From assembly GCA_937944885.1 (NCBI GenBank), contig CALFBB010000023.1, forward strand, positions 1-64,000: DNA of 64,000 nt, in the 5' to 3' direction. Shown one piece after another: positions 11,501-20,944 of this stretch. Each line of letters starts with the position of its first letter. Position 1 is the stretch's first letter. This stretch comes from an uncultured cyanobacterium (GTDB lineage: Bacteria; Cyanobacteriota; Cyanobacteriia; Thermostichales; Thermostichaceae). The translations under genes were made by a program, and so were the position numbers. The notes under the pieces were generated by a model. That model made no database searches. It was given only the letters and a program-made list of their open reading frames with translations, and was not told the DNA's origin.

Positions 11501-14500
11501 TGAGCCGGATCCGATGGAGTGAAAGGAGCTACAGGCGGCCAAGAGTTAGGGGGAGAAAGAATGGGTACCGAAAGGCGGCAGGCCGGTTGTAGAATATCTG
11601 CCAGTGCCGGGGAGCCATTACAGGTGGGGTAGTTGTTGTACAACCGCCGCTTAAAAGGCGAGTTGGAGTCTTGTCCAGTGTTACTACCAAACATGTACCG
11701 AAAGCCACCCCAGCCGGGGAAGCTGCCACCGTCTCTGGCAAACTTGGCTAGGTCAGCAGGGTTGAGGATGGCATCCCGCACACACGCCCATCTCTGCGGC
11801 CCAGTTGCAGTTGAGTTAGGATTGCAAGTAGGAGCACCCGTGAATGCGCCGATATTGTCCGGGATCCCTTGTTGGGGATAAATAGGATCCGGCCAGCGTA
11901 CCGAGCGCAGGTAGGGTAAGTTATTCTCCTGAGCCGCCGGAGCAAGAGGACCAACCAGGCCAGTGGCCGCAAAGTTGGTCTCGTTGCGTCTGTACTGATC
12001 TCTAGGATTGCTCAACCAGCCGTTGTAGTACTCTGCCAGTAGGCCTGAGCCATTCGGTACGGGGCAGGGCCCAGGAGGAGCAATCAGCACCCAGCGGGAG
12101 GTATCGATCACCGGGTTACCCAAGGCAGAAATGCGGGTACCAAAGGCAGCATAACCCCAATCCGGGGCCCGCAACTGCCGCACCGCCGGCACACCTCCCC
12201 CTGCCGTTCTATCGTCGTTGCTGGGATCGCTATCGGTATTGTCAAAGCGGGCAAAGATAGTGTCACGGGCAAAGACCTCCGGATGCCCAGGGCGGGCGGT
12301 GTGGTTCCCCAGATCCTGAGCCCCGTTGGTGTTGTCAAACCGCCGTACCCCAGCTCCCGTATTGTTGGGGTCGTTAGCAGGCCAGTTGTTCCCCCGCACC
12401 ACCAGGGCTTGGTTGAGGAAGGAGGTACTTCCTATCGGGTCCAGCCCTACGCAGCCATAGTATTCGTTGCGCCGAGGAGAAGAGGCCCGGCCATCTTGAT
12501 AATCTCGGTTGGCTACAAAGGCAGAACCACCCCCATTCAGGGTGCCGTCCTGGATAAAGCCATCATCCAAGCTGCCATCGCAGAAATTAGCCGAGAGGAT
12601 ATTTACCGAGTCACCCAATACATCCGTTGCTCGCCATAAATCCTCTTTGGCGCGGGCAAAGTTGGGGTTTTCATTTTCATCTTCCGGTCGCCGCCCGGAC
12701 CCGTAGAAGTTGTTGTACAGACCATCGCTACCAAAGGTGAGGAGTTCCTTAAATTCTTCGAGAAGGTTGCCGTTCTCATCTTGGTGCAGGTTAAAATTAC
12801 CCTGAATGTAAACTGGGTTATCGGAGATAAAAGATAAACCAAAGACTGCTTCATCCGGATCCAAACCTGCACCGCGCCGCAGCACCGCACCGTTGCGCAG
12901 CCGGAAACCATAGGGGCGGCGATCCGGATCGGCAAAGTAATCCACCGGCTTGGGACTCAAGCCCATGTCGGAATTGGGCGGATCCCAGATGGTTTGGTTG
13001 TTCACCGTGCCGCGATCCGGTTGCCCGGCATTCATCACCCCGGCATTGCCCAATACCCCGTTGGCGTTGTTGTTCCGCCAATTGGTCAAGTAGCTGCCAA
13101 AATCACCCAGGGCCGGGCGAGCAATGGCATCCTCCCGCACCGCATCTTCCCGGAAGGCGTAGAAAATTCCCCCTTCCCGATTTTCCTCAATGCCGGCAGG
13201 CAGCCACGTATCGTTATTGATCAAGCTATTGGCTTGACCGTTGACATTACCGGTGAGCAAGGCCAGGTCGATGTTGAGGTTGCGCACCGCCATCGCCTCC
13301 CGCCCGTCGTAAAAGACGGAATCCTTAAAGGGGACACGATGGCATTGATTGCCAATCTGAATCAGCTCAAATTGGTTGCTGTTGGGGCCAGCCGTGTCAT
13401 TGGCACACGCCTGCTGGGCATGGGGCAAAGCCCAGTTGTCAATGCTGGCGCGGGGAGGCAAGGCCACCTGAGCCAGATCAGTTACCGCCAGGTAATTGCC
13501 ACTAGGCGGTAAGAAGCTATAGGCAGCTCGCCGCTCCTGTTCTAGAGGATCCGTCCCACCAAAGTTCTCCGTTGGGAAAATGTAGCGCAGCGGCAGATAA
13601 AAGCGGTGGGTACCCTCTTCAATCGGTAAACCATCGCGGCTATCGTTGATGTCGGCCAGCAACTGTTGAGCAACAACATTACCCTCCTCGGCGGCCCTTT
13701 CAATACGTAAGATATTGTCCGCCAGCATCCCCAGCATGCAGCCGGCAGTTTGCAGCGTGGTTTGATCCGCCAAGCTCAAGCTTTCATAAGGTATGCCGCT
13801 ATCGATGATCCGCCGCAGCTCTGAGAAGTTACCAAAAGCAGTAATAAACGGATCCGGGTGAATCCGCCCTGGCTCTTGGGTAGGAGGAAAGGCCCCTTGT
13901 GGGTCGCCGGCAAAATTGGCCAGGTTGGTAAGGGCATTCCAAAGGGGAGTACCTGGTGTAAGACGTGCCCGCATGGGAGCTGGGTCGTACTCCCAGACGT
14001 TGGTGCCTTGGCCGGTAAAGAAGTTAATGCCCAATTGGGTGGTCTGGTTACCCGTTGGGAAGGTAGAGGCCCGTCGCAAGCTATCCACAGAGCCGGGGTG
14101 AGCAACGGTGGCCAAGCAAGCAACCGGGAAGCGCCCCTCCTCGTGGCTGTAGTGATAAACGGCGGTGGCCTGAACGGCTGCCGGGTTATCGCGCAGGGTA
14201 AGGCGTTGGCGCGCCTGGTTGCTGATCAAGATGGGTTGCAACTTGGTGGGATCGTTGACATCCCCTACAGGTACTAGGGGCAAGGGCAGAGAATCGGTAC
14301 GGGTTAGCTCCAGCCGCTGGCCCACAATGACCCGCAGCCCTTCTACACGGGCACGCCGCTCCCAGTAGCCATCTAGGCCCACCTCCGAGAGAGCCCCTGG
14401 CGGCGGTTCATCAGCGGTGAGCGATTCTTTCTGGTTATTGACAGCATCTGGATCAATGGGAGCACCGGCAGGTTGACCAAAAGTGTCAAAGAAGGTAGGT

Positions 14501-15993
14501 ACGTTACACCCTGTCTCCGGGTCTGGGATCGTGGGCGGGCGATCGTAGCTGGCTTTGGGGCCAAAGCGGTTGTCTGCTCGATAGACATCATCCACATAGG
14601 GAGGACAAATCTGGCTCTGCCCGGAGCTGAACCCCCCAACTTCTACTCGTCCTTTAGGAACGCCTTCGCCCTCCCGTTTAAAGTTAACCGGGGAAGTCTT
14701 CCAGTTAGCCTGATCTTGAATGTAGGGGCCTCGGTTGCGGTTACGGCCAAAGAGGTGCAGCTCCAGCGGATCCAAAGCAACATTCTCCGGTGAAGCACCG
14801 TTATCCACCGAGTCATAGAGATTGTTATTTAGAGCGGGGAAAAAGCTGGGTTCAAGAAAGTGACCCCTTTCGTCGACAGCAAGCCCTGGGTGGGCATCAA
14901 AGCGGATGTTCTCACTGACTGCCTGTCCAGGATAGCCAATTGAGCCTGCCACCAACTCGCCAAAGGCTCTGATCTCGGAGTTGTCTACAGGTATGTAGAA
15001 ACAAGATCCATGCGAGCTGATGGTAAAGGCACGGAACAATGTGCCGGGACCGTAGCGGAAGAAAAGACTGCCACCGGCATAGATGGCGCCGTTCCAGTTG
15101 TAGCTAGGGGTGAAGAAGAACTCGATATCCCCACGGCTAAATGCACCCCATTTGTTGAGTACATCTCGCCGCCGATCCTGCTGAAATTGCAAGGCCGAGA
15201 TGGCACGGGTGGTGGAGTCGGCCCCTTGAATGGGCAGAGTCACCGCATACACCTGGAAGGGCTTGTACAAAGCAGAACCCACCTGGAACCAATCCCCCAC
15301 GTTGGGGTTCACGGTCTGAGCAGCTGGTCTATCCGTGCAACCCTTCAGGGCCGACCCTTGCAGTGGTCCGTTGCGAATCATGAGGCGACGGGCCCGCTCG
15401 GTGTCGGTGATGTTTTCTTCAAAGCCAACGCCGCCAGCCCGCCGAGTATTGAGAATCGTATAAACCGTAACCGAATCGTTGGTGCCATTGTTATCAGTAT
15501 CGACCAGAAACCACCAAGCCGGTGACCGTACCGGCACATTGATGAAGTTGCCAGAGCCAGGGGGATCCTCCGTCGGGATATCGGTGGTGATGACAAACTG
15601 GGTTTCATCCGGCAGGATGTAGGGGTTGGGGTTTTCCTGGGGAATGAGCGACCCATCGTTAATCAAGGCAGAGAGAAATTGGGCATCGTTGGGAGCACTG
15701 TTGGGTAGGCGGCGATCCCTCACCAGAAAATCAATTTTGGCCCTGGCCCGGTCAATGGCGGTATTCAGCTGGCGGCTAATGGTTTGCCCAGCTCGTTCCA
15801 CCTGGGTTTGCACACTGCGCTGGGTAGAACGGGTGAGCAGGCCAACGGTAACCAAGCTCAGCACCAGCACAATTAAAATGGCAATCGGCAGGACAAAGCC
15901 CTTCTGCCGGATCTTGTATCTATCTACCCGTATTTTGAGGGATGCCAGCAAACGCAGGGTGAGCTTGAGCAGAAGGGTGGAAGGAGCAGGCAT
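8527..15993 (-). CDS. Giant HpsA-like (hormogonium polysaccharide biosynthesis-type) surface/secreted protein, 2488 aa
   Basis: N-terminal KGFVLPIAILIVLVLSLVTVGLLTRSTQRSVQTQVERA membrane segment plus helix; followed by three pseudopilin genes as in the hpsABCD arrangement; contains PA14-like and TSP1-like regions. Confidence 0.75.
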   Translation of the reverse strand: MPAPSTLLLKLTLRLLASLKIRVDRYKIRQKGFVLPIAILIVLVLSLVTVGLLTRSTQRSVQTQVERAGQTISRQLNTAIDRARAKIDFLVRDRRLPNSAPNDAQFLSALINDGSLIPQENPNPYILPDETQFVITTDIPTEDPPGSGNFINVPVRSPAWWFLVDTDNNGTNDSVTVYTILNTRRAGGVGFEENITDTERARRLMIRNGPLQGSALKGCTDRPAAQTVNPNVGDWFQVGSALYKPFQVYAVTLPIQGADSTTRAISALQFQQDRRRDVLNKWGAFSRGDIEFFFTPSYNWNGAIYAGGSLFFRYGPGTLFRAFTISSHGSCFYIPVDNSEIRAFGELVAGSIGYPGQAVSENIRFDAHPGLAVDERGHFLEPSFFPALNNNLYDSVDNGASPENVALDPLELHLFGRNRNRGPYIQDQANWKTSPVNFKREGEGVPKGRVEVGGFSSGQSQICPPYVDDVYRADNRFGPKASYDRPPTIPDPETGCNVPTFFDTFGQPAGAPIDPDAVNNQKESLTADEPPPGALSEVGLDGYWERRARVEGLRVIVGQRLELTRTDSLPLPLVPVGDVNDPTKLQPILISNQARQRLTLRDNPAAVQATAVYHYSHEEGRFPVACLATVAHPGSVDSLRRASTFPTGNQTTQLGINFFTGQGTNVWEYDPAPMRARLTPGTPLWNALTNLANFAGDPQGAFPPTQEPGRIHPDPFITAFGNFSELRRIIDSGIPYESLSLADQTTLQTAGCMLGMLADNILRIERAAEEGNVVAQQLLADINDSRDGLPIEEGTHRFYLPLRYIFPTENFGGTDPLEQERRAAYSFLPPSGNYLAVTDLAQVALPPRASIDNWALPHAQQACANDTAGPNSNQFELIQIGNQCHRVPFKDSVFYDGREAMAVRNLNIDLALLTGNVNGQANSLINNDTWLPAGIEENREGGIFYAFREDAVREDAIARPALGDFGSYLTNWRNNNANGVLGNAGVMNAGQPDRGTVNNQTIWDPPNSDMGLSPKPVDYFADPDRRPYGFRLRNGAVLRRGAGLDPDEAVFGLSFISDNPVYIQGNFNLHQDENGNLLEEFKELLTFGSDGLYNNFYGSGRRPEDENENPNFARAKEDLWRATDVLGDSVNILSANFCDGSLDDGFIQDGTLNGGGSAFVANRDYQDGRASSPRRNEYYGCVGLDPIGSTSFLNQALVVRGNNWPANDPNNTGAGVRRFDNTNGAQDLGNHTARPGHPEVFARDTIFARFDNTDSDPSNDDRTAGGGVPAVRQLRAPDWGYAAFGTRISALGNPVIDTSRWVLIAPPGPCPVPNGSGLLAEYYNGWLSNPRDQYRRNETNFAATGLVGPLAPAAQENNLPYLRSVRWPDPIYPQQGIPDNIGAFTGAPTCNPNSTATGPQRWACVRDAILNPADLAKFARDGGSFPGWGGFRYMFGSNTGQDSNSPFKRRLYNNYPTCNGSPALADILQPACRLSVPILSPPNSWPPVAPFTPSDPAQPDRGDFFWNPSCLEPDAAGTPVDADDIGYSYEPFGNPRIAYNVSNNNQTQFNFNPNQFNHLRSCWRRRSGGAPNGNNWGNDFFVVRWVGELYPRYPGLVNYNLNANDGDGGRIVIRRRDGSNATFRNAAAGTNAGNFLNLGPNAAGVENWAGGTNVLATLRVELECADPTQPSPYLVEIQAYENINNAFVRFSTNPDGDSPETYDLRYLKPLEPVNKPCDPRSTIDLSGNPVQRNCKASLNCDPIWSDWGPACDPNICTTATITQTKTATLPPGCPGTPPTPQTRLTTCVPQYNEGPWSSWTPACTQAQECSGAQITQTRSRTVTPLCSTKPPYTETQNQTITCTPPAPSCGSFSAWTPACTVANGGTQVKQTRSRTCNSVCKGTYIETQNQTVTCPPICNYNWSPWTPSCESLNLKCSTTQSLIQARTGSLITGSSPTCPSTKTETQTITCTAPPCGSQSFLPPELRPDSPFSSPNTVAVRPTTIELRPAWEVEADPEPETLDVNRVAANEARQGVTLALEPQLSPQLEVKAGTPERHWPSLAEAMQATLNWMFGEPAHAARAGLKGTLLPSEIANPSKEPGIRPAEKVGAPIPGTPAVGSEDWARQLRRRLLDSSGEIRCGEEEVNPKDGGFWVPGVFRPNFNTTFRYTAYTGASRPSTLRFVDANGNDTLEPEEILDRDPLFGQFDEDEPAIQPQMVLNPYARVNNGETQNYSPSATYQDGYYINAKGLEDIRNGLCFYVKPNGKTIQVQIDRNGGWGGSQAWVDVEPFTLNLNQPTTGFAGNNPVLGVILDEVTRRPIPIPSFQEIASAQVEQRRRNDDGSINRQLQPAQQVRVNAIAISGVVPPRLNQTNGGMHNFLRLNELWRGVDLFFSGSMIQLNYSTYATGPFLQRSFEPPNLVPDLTNVLGYDYYYPPRRRFGYDVGLQIARRFSAVSARFQFPSNTRTEFLRELDPQDPYVRRLRCALQEQPGVNLEATAQIGGCGEFD
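10125..10800 (-). repeat. Four thrombospondin type-1-like repeats inside the HpsA-like protein
   Basis: WSDWGPAC, WSSWTPAC, FSAWTPAC, WSPWTPSC, most followed by QTRSRT-like and ETQNQTITC-like segments. Confidence 0.75.
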
Positions 15994-16146
15994 AGCCGTA
16001 TCTCGGATAACGATGAATAGTCAAGAAGGGGATGCTTTCCCGTACTTGGATGCCAAACTAGTGACAGTATGAAGGTTATCTTGGCCACTGTGCATCCCCA
16101 CCTCTGGGGGGAAACTCTAAGTACCTGCTGTTCCTTGTTCTGAAGG

Positions 16147-16743
16147 TTAGAGAAGGCCCAGTTGTTGAGCCTTGAAGAGGGCGGTAACGCGGTCACTGGC
16201 CTCCAATTTGCGGTAGACGGCGCTGGCATATTCTTTAACGGTTTCGATGCTTAACCCCAAGCGGCGGGCAATCTGTTTGTTGGCTAAGCCCTCGGCCATC
16301 AACTGCAAGACACTTAGCTCGCGGGGGGTAAGGTGGGGCAACTTTTGCTGGGCAGGTAGCCAGTCTTGCTCGGGGGCAGCCACAATCTGCCGAATCGCTT
16401 GGGCTAATTGAGCCGGGTCGGTTTCTTTGGAGAGATACCCTTTGGCTCCTGCTTTGCGGGCCGCTTCGATTAAAGCCGGCTCTTGAAAGGTGGTCATTAA
16501 CAAGACCACCACCGGCAACCCCAGCTCGGTAATCTGCCGGCAGGCCAGAATGCCATCTCCATCCGGCATGCGCACATCCAGGATGGCTACATCTACCCCG
16601 CCACCCTGACACCGGCTCACCGCCTGGGATCCGGTTTCAGCTTCTGCCACCACCTCAAATCCCTGGGCTTGCAGAGCAAACTTTAACCCCAACCGAAATA
16701 GGGGATGATCATCGGCAATCAAGATGCGAATAGGAGAACTCAT
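16147..16743 (-). CDS. NarL/LuxR-family response regulator
   Basis: REC: ILIADDHPLFRLGLKFAL, ILDVRMPDGDGI; HTH: LTPRELSVLQLMAEGLANKQIARRLGLSIETVKEYASAVYRKL. Confidence 0.93.
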   Translation of the reverse strand: MSSPIRILIADDHPLFRLGLKFALQAQGFEVVAEAETGSQAVSRCQGGGVDVAILDVRMPDGDGILACRQITELGLPVVVLLMTTFQEPALIEAARKAGAKGYLSKETDPAQLAQAIRQIVAAPEQDWLPAQQKLPHLTPRELSVLQLMAEGLANKQIARRLGLSIETVKEYASAVYRKLEASDRVTALFKAQQLGLL

Positions 16744-16824
16744 GCCAGGTGGATCCCAGCCGAGACATGGGCTGACTCTAGTCTTCCCAGATCAGGGGAT
16801 CCCTGGCTCAGCCGCAGGAAAAAT

Positions 16825-18756
16825 TCACACAGGCTGTCGGGGGAGCTCCAAGATAAAGCAGGTTTTTCCCCCGCTACTTTCTGCCCACAGGGATCCTTGC
16901 AGGCGCTCTGCCAGTTTACGGCTGAGGGCCAACCCCAGACCGGTCCCCCCATACTTCCAGGGGTCGTTGTTGGGTAGCCGGTAGAACCTCTCGAAGATGC
17001 GTTCTAGATCCTTGGCAGGGATGACCACGCCGGTATTCGTGACCCGCAGTTGCCAGGTATTGTCCAGGAACAGAGTAGAGACGGTGATGGTTTCCCCTGC
17101 GGGGGTGTATTTGCAGGCGTTGGTAAGCAGCTCGGTAACAATGCGCTCTAGGTAAGGGGAAAAGGTTTGGATAAGCGGGCAATTTTCCGGTAACCCAATC
17201 TCTAGGGTTTGCCGGTGAAGGGCAGCTCGTTCTCGAAAAGGATCCAATTTCTGGAGTAGCCATTCTCGTAGATTAAGGGTGTGCCACTGCAAGGGTGCGG
17301 TATCGGCATCAAGGCGAGACAGCTCCAGCAGATCGTTGATCAGCTCGGTCTCGCGGTTACACTCCTGCTCCAGGATCGATAGGTAGCGCTTGACCAGCGC
17401 TTTATTCTTGGCCGCCAGACCGGCCCCCTCCAGGACCACCGACAACATTTTGGCCGCCATTTTGATGCTGGCCATGGGGGAGCGCAGCTCGTGAGAAACG
17501 GTGCTCAGAAAGTCATCTTTGAGCTGGTTGAGGCGCTCTAGCTCATGCACCTGAGCTAAGGAGGCTTGGTAAAGGCGGGCTTGCCGCAGAGCAATGACAC
17601 ATTGGCTGGCCACCTGCTGCACCATGCGCACTTCCGCTTCTGTGAAGCTTTCCTCAGCCGGCCTGTACAGCCACATATCCCCCAAGACCTGCTTTTCAGC
17701 GATCAAGGGGCAACTGAGCACCGTAAAGCGGGTATGGATTTTTGCAGAAGGATCCCGGTAGGAGGGCAATAGGGGACAAAACTGGACAGCTTGCCCCTGC
17801 AGCAGTTGCCGATAGAGATCCGGAAGAACGGCAAAGGAGACAACCCGTCCCACTGCCGGGGTTAACGGATAATCAGGGTGGAGGTACTCGTGGTGAATGG
17901 TGGAGGATTGCTGATGCTGGTCGTAAAGAGCAGTATCACAGCTAATCACCCCCAATTGACGGCCCAACTCTTCCACTACCGTCTGTAAGATATCCTTTTC
18001 ATCCAGGCTATCGCGCACTTTTTCAATAATGCCCTTGAGTAACTGTTCAAGCTCAAGAGCCTGCCGAAGTTGATGGGTGCGCTCTTCCACCATCTCTTCT
18101 AGGTCGGTGTTGAGCTGCTGCAGCTGCCGGTACAACTGAGCTTGATGGATGGCAACGGCTACCTGATCCGCCAGCCGCTTGAGCAAACTGATCTCGTGAG
18201 TCTGCCAGTTGCGAGGGGCAGAACAGTGATGGGCAATCAGCAAACCCCAGAGGGATCCCTCGGGTAAAATCGGTACCACCAAGTTGGCCCGTACCTGATA
18301 CCGGCCCAGAAACTGAATGTGACAGGGATCCAGATTGGCAACTTCAATATCATCGATGCTCTTAATCCGCCCCTGCCGATAGGGTTCAACCAGGTCACCC
18401 CCAAAGCAATTATCCCGAATGTCGGATCCCAAAATCGGTAGCCACGGCTCTGCTACAGACTCGGTTACGACCTCTCCCCCTTGCCAATCCGGTTGGAAGC
18501 GAAAGATGAGCACCCGATCCGTCTGCAGCAGAGAACGAACTCCTGAAACGGCTCGATTCAAGATTTCTTGCAGATCTAAAGACTCGCGGATATGATGGAT
18601 AACTTCCGCAAGTAGCTCAGCTTGCCGAAGTTCTAGCTCTAAAGATTGTTTGGCTGCTCTTTTCTTGACAAGATCCTCAATTTTGCCACCATCCTCAACT
18701 GAGGAATCTCTGCTTTCTTCCGCATTCTCCTTCAAAACAAGCCGAAAAGTCGTCAT
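16825..18756 (-). CDS. GAF-GAF sensor histidine kinase; first GAF looks like a cyanobacteriochrome
   Basis: H-box STVSHELRSPMASI; G box KYGGTGLGLALSRKLAE; GAF1 with DNCF and PCHIQFLGRYQVRANLVVPI…LWGLLIAHHCSAPRNWQ. Confidence 0.9.
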   Translation of the reverse strand: MTTFRLVLKENAEESRDSSVEDGGKIEDLVKKRAAKQSLELELRQAELLAEVIHHIRESLDLQEILNRAVSGVRSLLQTDRVLIFRFQPDWQGGEVVTESVAEPWLPILGSDIRDNCFGGDLVEPYRQGRIKSIDDIEVANLDPCHIQFLGRYQVRANLVVPILPEGSLWGLLIAHHCSAPRNWQTHEISLLKRLADQVAVAIHQAQLYRQLQQLNTDLEEMVEERTHQLRQALELEQLLKGIIEKVRDSLDEKDILQTVVEELGRQLGVISCDTALYDQHQQSSTIHHEYLHPDYPLTPAVGRVVSFAVLPDLYRQLLQGQAVQFCPLLPSYRDPSAKIHTRFTVLSCPLIAEKQVLGDMWLYRPAEESFTEAEVRMVQQVASQCVIALRQARLYQASLAQVHELERLNQLKDDFLSTVSHELRSPMASIKMAAKMLSVVLEGAGLAAKNKALVKRYLSILEQECNRETELINDLLELSRLDADTAPLQWHTLNLREWLLQKLDPFRERAALHRQTLEIGLPENCPLIQTFSPYLERIVTELLTNACKYTPAGETITVSTLFLDNTWQLRVTNTGVVIPAKDLERIFERFYRLPNNDPWKYGGTGLGLALSRKLAERLQGSLWAESSGGKTCFILELPRQPV

Positions 18757-19125
18757 ACTAGCCTTTCTCCGTCATCTTTGTGAAATCTTAAAAAAATTGA
18801 AGGACTCTTCAGCTAAAACCCTTACTTGGACAAAACAAGATTTATTGATAAGAACTACTGAGTCGTTTCTTTAATTTTAACTTTATTTTTATACTCGCAA
18901 TAGTAGTGCTCCAAAAACGACACAAACTGCAACAATCTCACTTGCCCTTCCTGTGGCTGCTGGGGATGGCAGGTTCTGAGGTGGGATCCGCTTGACATAG
19001 ACAGGGAGCCCGGGGTTGCTTAAGATCGAGTCGAGAATGTAAAGAAAACGCTACACACCGGTCGACCGGGCTAGAGGTTTTGCTTTTACCTACTCTCCTC
19101 GGAAGGCTTGTTAGACAAGGTCACC

Positions 19126-20844
19126 ATGCTGCGACTGGAACACATCAGCAAGATTTATCCCACTGGCGAGGTGCTGCGGGACGTCAATTGGGAGGTGAAA
19201 CCCGGGGACCGCATTGGCTTGGTGGGAGTAAACGGGGCCGGAAAAACCACGCAGCTGAAAATTATTGCCGGGCAAGAGGAGCCCACCAGTGGAGAAGTAA
19301 TCCGCCCCGCCAACTTGCGCATCGCCTACCTCACCCAGGAGTTTGAGGTGGATCCCGGTCGTACGGTGCGGGAGGAGTTTTGGACGGTTTTTGCGGCTGA
19401 GAACCGCATCCAGTTGGAGCTAGCCCAAGTTACACGGCAGATGGAGCAAGCGGATCCCGATACCCTAGATGCCCTCTTGCAGCGCATGGATCGCCTGCAA
19501 CGGCAATTTGAGAGTCTACACGGCTACGAACTGGATGCCCGCATCGACAAGATCTTGCCGGAAATGGGGTTTGCACCGGAAGATGGCGACCGCCTGGTGA
19601 GTGCTTTTAGTGGTGGTTGGCAAATGCGCATGAGCTTAGGCAAAATCCTTCTACAAAATCCCGATTTACTCCTCTTGGATGAGCCCACCAACCACCTGGA
19701 CTTGGAAACCATTGAGTGGCTGGAAACCTATTTGAAGGGTCTAACCATCCCCATGGTGATTGTTTCTCACGACCGGGAGTTTTTGGATCGGCTTTGCACC
19801 CAAATTGTAGAGACAGAACGAGGAGTATCTACTACCTACCTGGGTAATTATTCTCAATATCTGCTCCAGAAGGCCGAGCAAAGGGAAGCCCAGCAGGCTA
19901 GCTATGAGCGGCAACAAAAAGAGATTGAAAAGCAGCAAGCTTTTATTGATCGTTTCCGTGCCAGTGCCACCCGCAGCACCCAGGCCAAAAGCCGTGAAAA
20001 GCAACTGGAAAAAATCGAGCGCATCGAAGCTCCTGTTGGTGATGTGCGCACGCTCAAGTTTCGCTTTCCGCCTGCACCCCGCAGTGGTCGCGAGGTTGTG
20101 AAAATTGAAGACCTGACCCACAGCTATGGCGATAAGATCCTCTTTTTGGGAGCAGAATTGCTGATCGAGCGGGGGGATCGCGTTGCTTTTTTGGGACCCA
20201 ATGGGGCCGGAAAGTCCACTCTTTTGCGTCTGATTATGGGTTTGGAGCAACCCACTGAGGGATCCGTCCGATTGGGGCCTCATAATGTTATTCCCTCCTA
20301 CTTTGAGCAAAATCAAGCGGAGGCACTGGATCTCAACAAAACGGTGATGGACACCATCCATGATGAGGTGCCCGACTGGAAAAATGAAGAGGTGCGCACT
20401 CTCCTGGGTCGATTCTTGTTTAGTGGCGACGCGGTCTTTAAGAAGGTAGCAGCTCTGAGTGGAGGAGAAAAGGCTCGCCTGGCCCTGGCAAAAATGCTGT
20501 TGCAACCGGCCAATCTGCTCATTTTGGATGAACCGACCAATCACCTGGATATTCCAGCCAAGGAGATGCTGGAGGAAGCTCTACAGCACTACGATGGAAC
20601 GGTGATTGTTGTCTCCCACGACCGCTACTTTATTTCTCAGGTGGCCAACAAGATTGTTGAAATTCGGGATGGAGAACTGATTCCCTACCTAGGGGATTAT
20701 CACTACTATCTCGAGAAGATCCAAGAGGAAAAGGAAAAGGCTCGGCAGGAGCAATTGGCTGCTGAGAAAGCCGCCAAGGCTGCCGAGAAACGAGCCAAGG
20801 AACGGGAAAAACAGAAAGCCAAAAAGGCAGCCGGCAAGGCCTGA
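19126..20844 (+). CDS. ABC-F family ATPase (Uup/EttA-like)
   Basis: Two Walker A motifs (GVNGAGKTTQLK, GPNGAGKSTLLR), LLLDEPTNHLD twice, no TM; ATG at 19126. Confidence 0.92.
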   Translation: MLRLEHISKIYPTGEVLRDVNWEVKPGDRIGLVGVNGAGKTTQLKIIAGQEEPTSGEVIRPANLRIAYLTQEFEVDPGRTVREEFWTVFAAENRIQLELAQVTRQMEQADPDTLDALLQRMDRLQRQFESLHGYELDARIDKILPEMGFAPEDGDRLVSAFSGGWQMRMSLGKILLQNPDLLLLDEPTNHLDLETIEWLETYLKGLTIPMVIVSHDREFLDRLCTQIVETERGVSTTYLGNYSQYLLQKAEQREAQQASYERQQKEIEKQQAFIDRFRASATRSTQAKSREKQLEKIERIEAPVGDVRTLKFRFPPAPRSGREVVKIEDLTHSYGDKILFLGAELLIERGDRVAFLGPNGAGKSTLLRLIMGLEQPTEGSVRLGPHNVIPSYFEQNQAEALDLNKTVMDTIHDEVPDWKNEEVRTLLGRFLFSGDAVFKKVAALSGGEKARLALAKMLLQPANLLILDEPTNHLDIPAKEMLEEALQHYDGTVIVVSHDRYFISQVANKIVEIRDGELIPYLGDYHYYLEKIQEEKEKARQEQLAAEKAAKAAEKRAKEREKQKAKKAAGKA

Positions 20845-20944
20845 GGTAGGCTTGGCTGCCTCCTCAACAACATAGCTACAGCACAGCCGTATCACCCATC
20901 GAATCATCATCCAAAATATCCAAAGCATAAAACCATAAAATATT

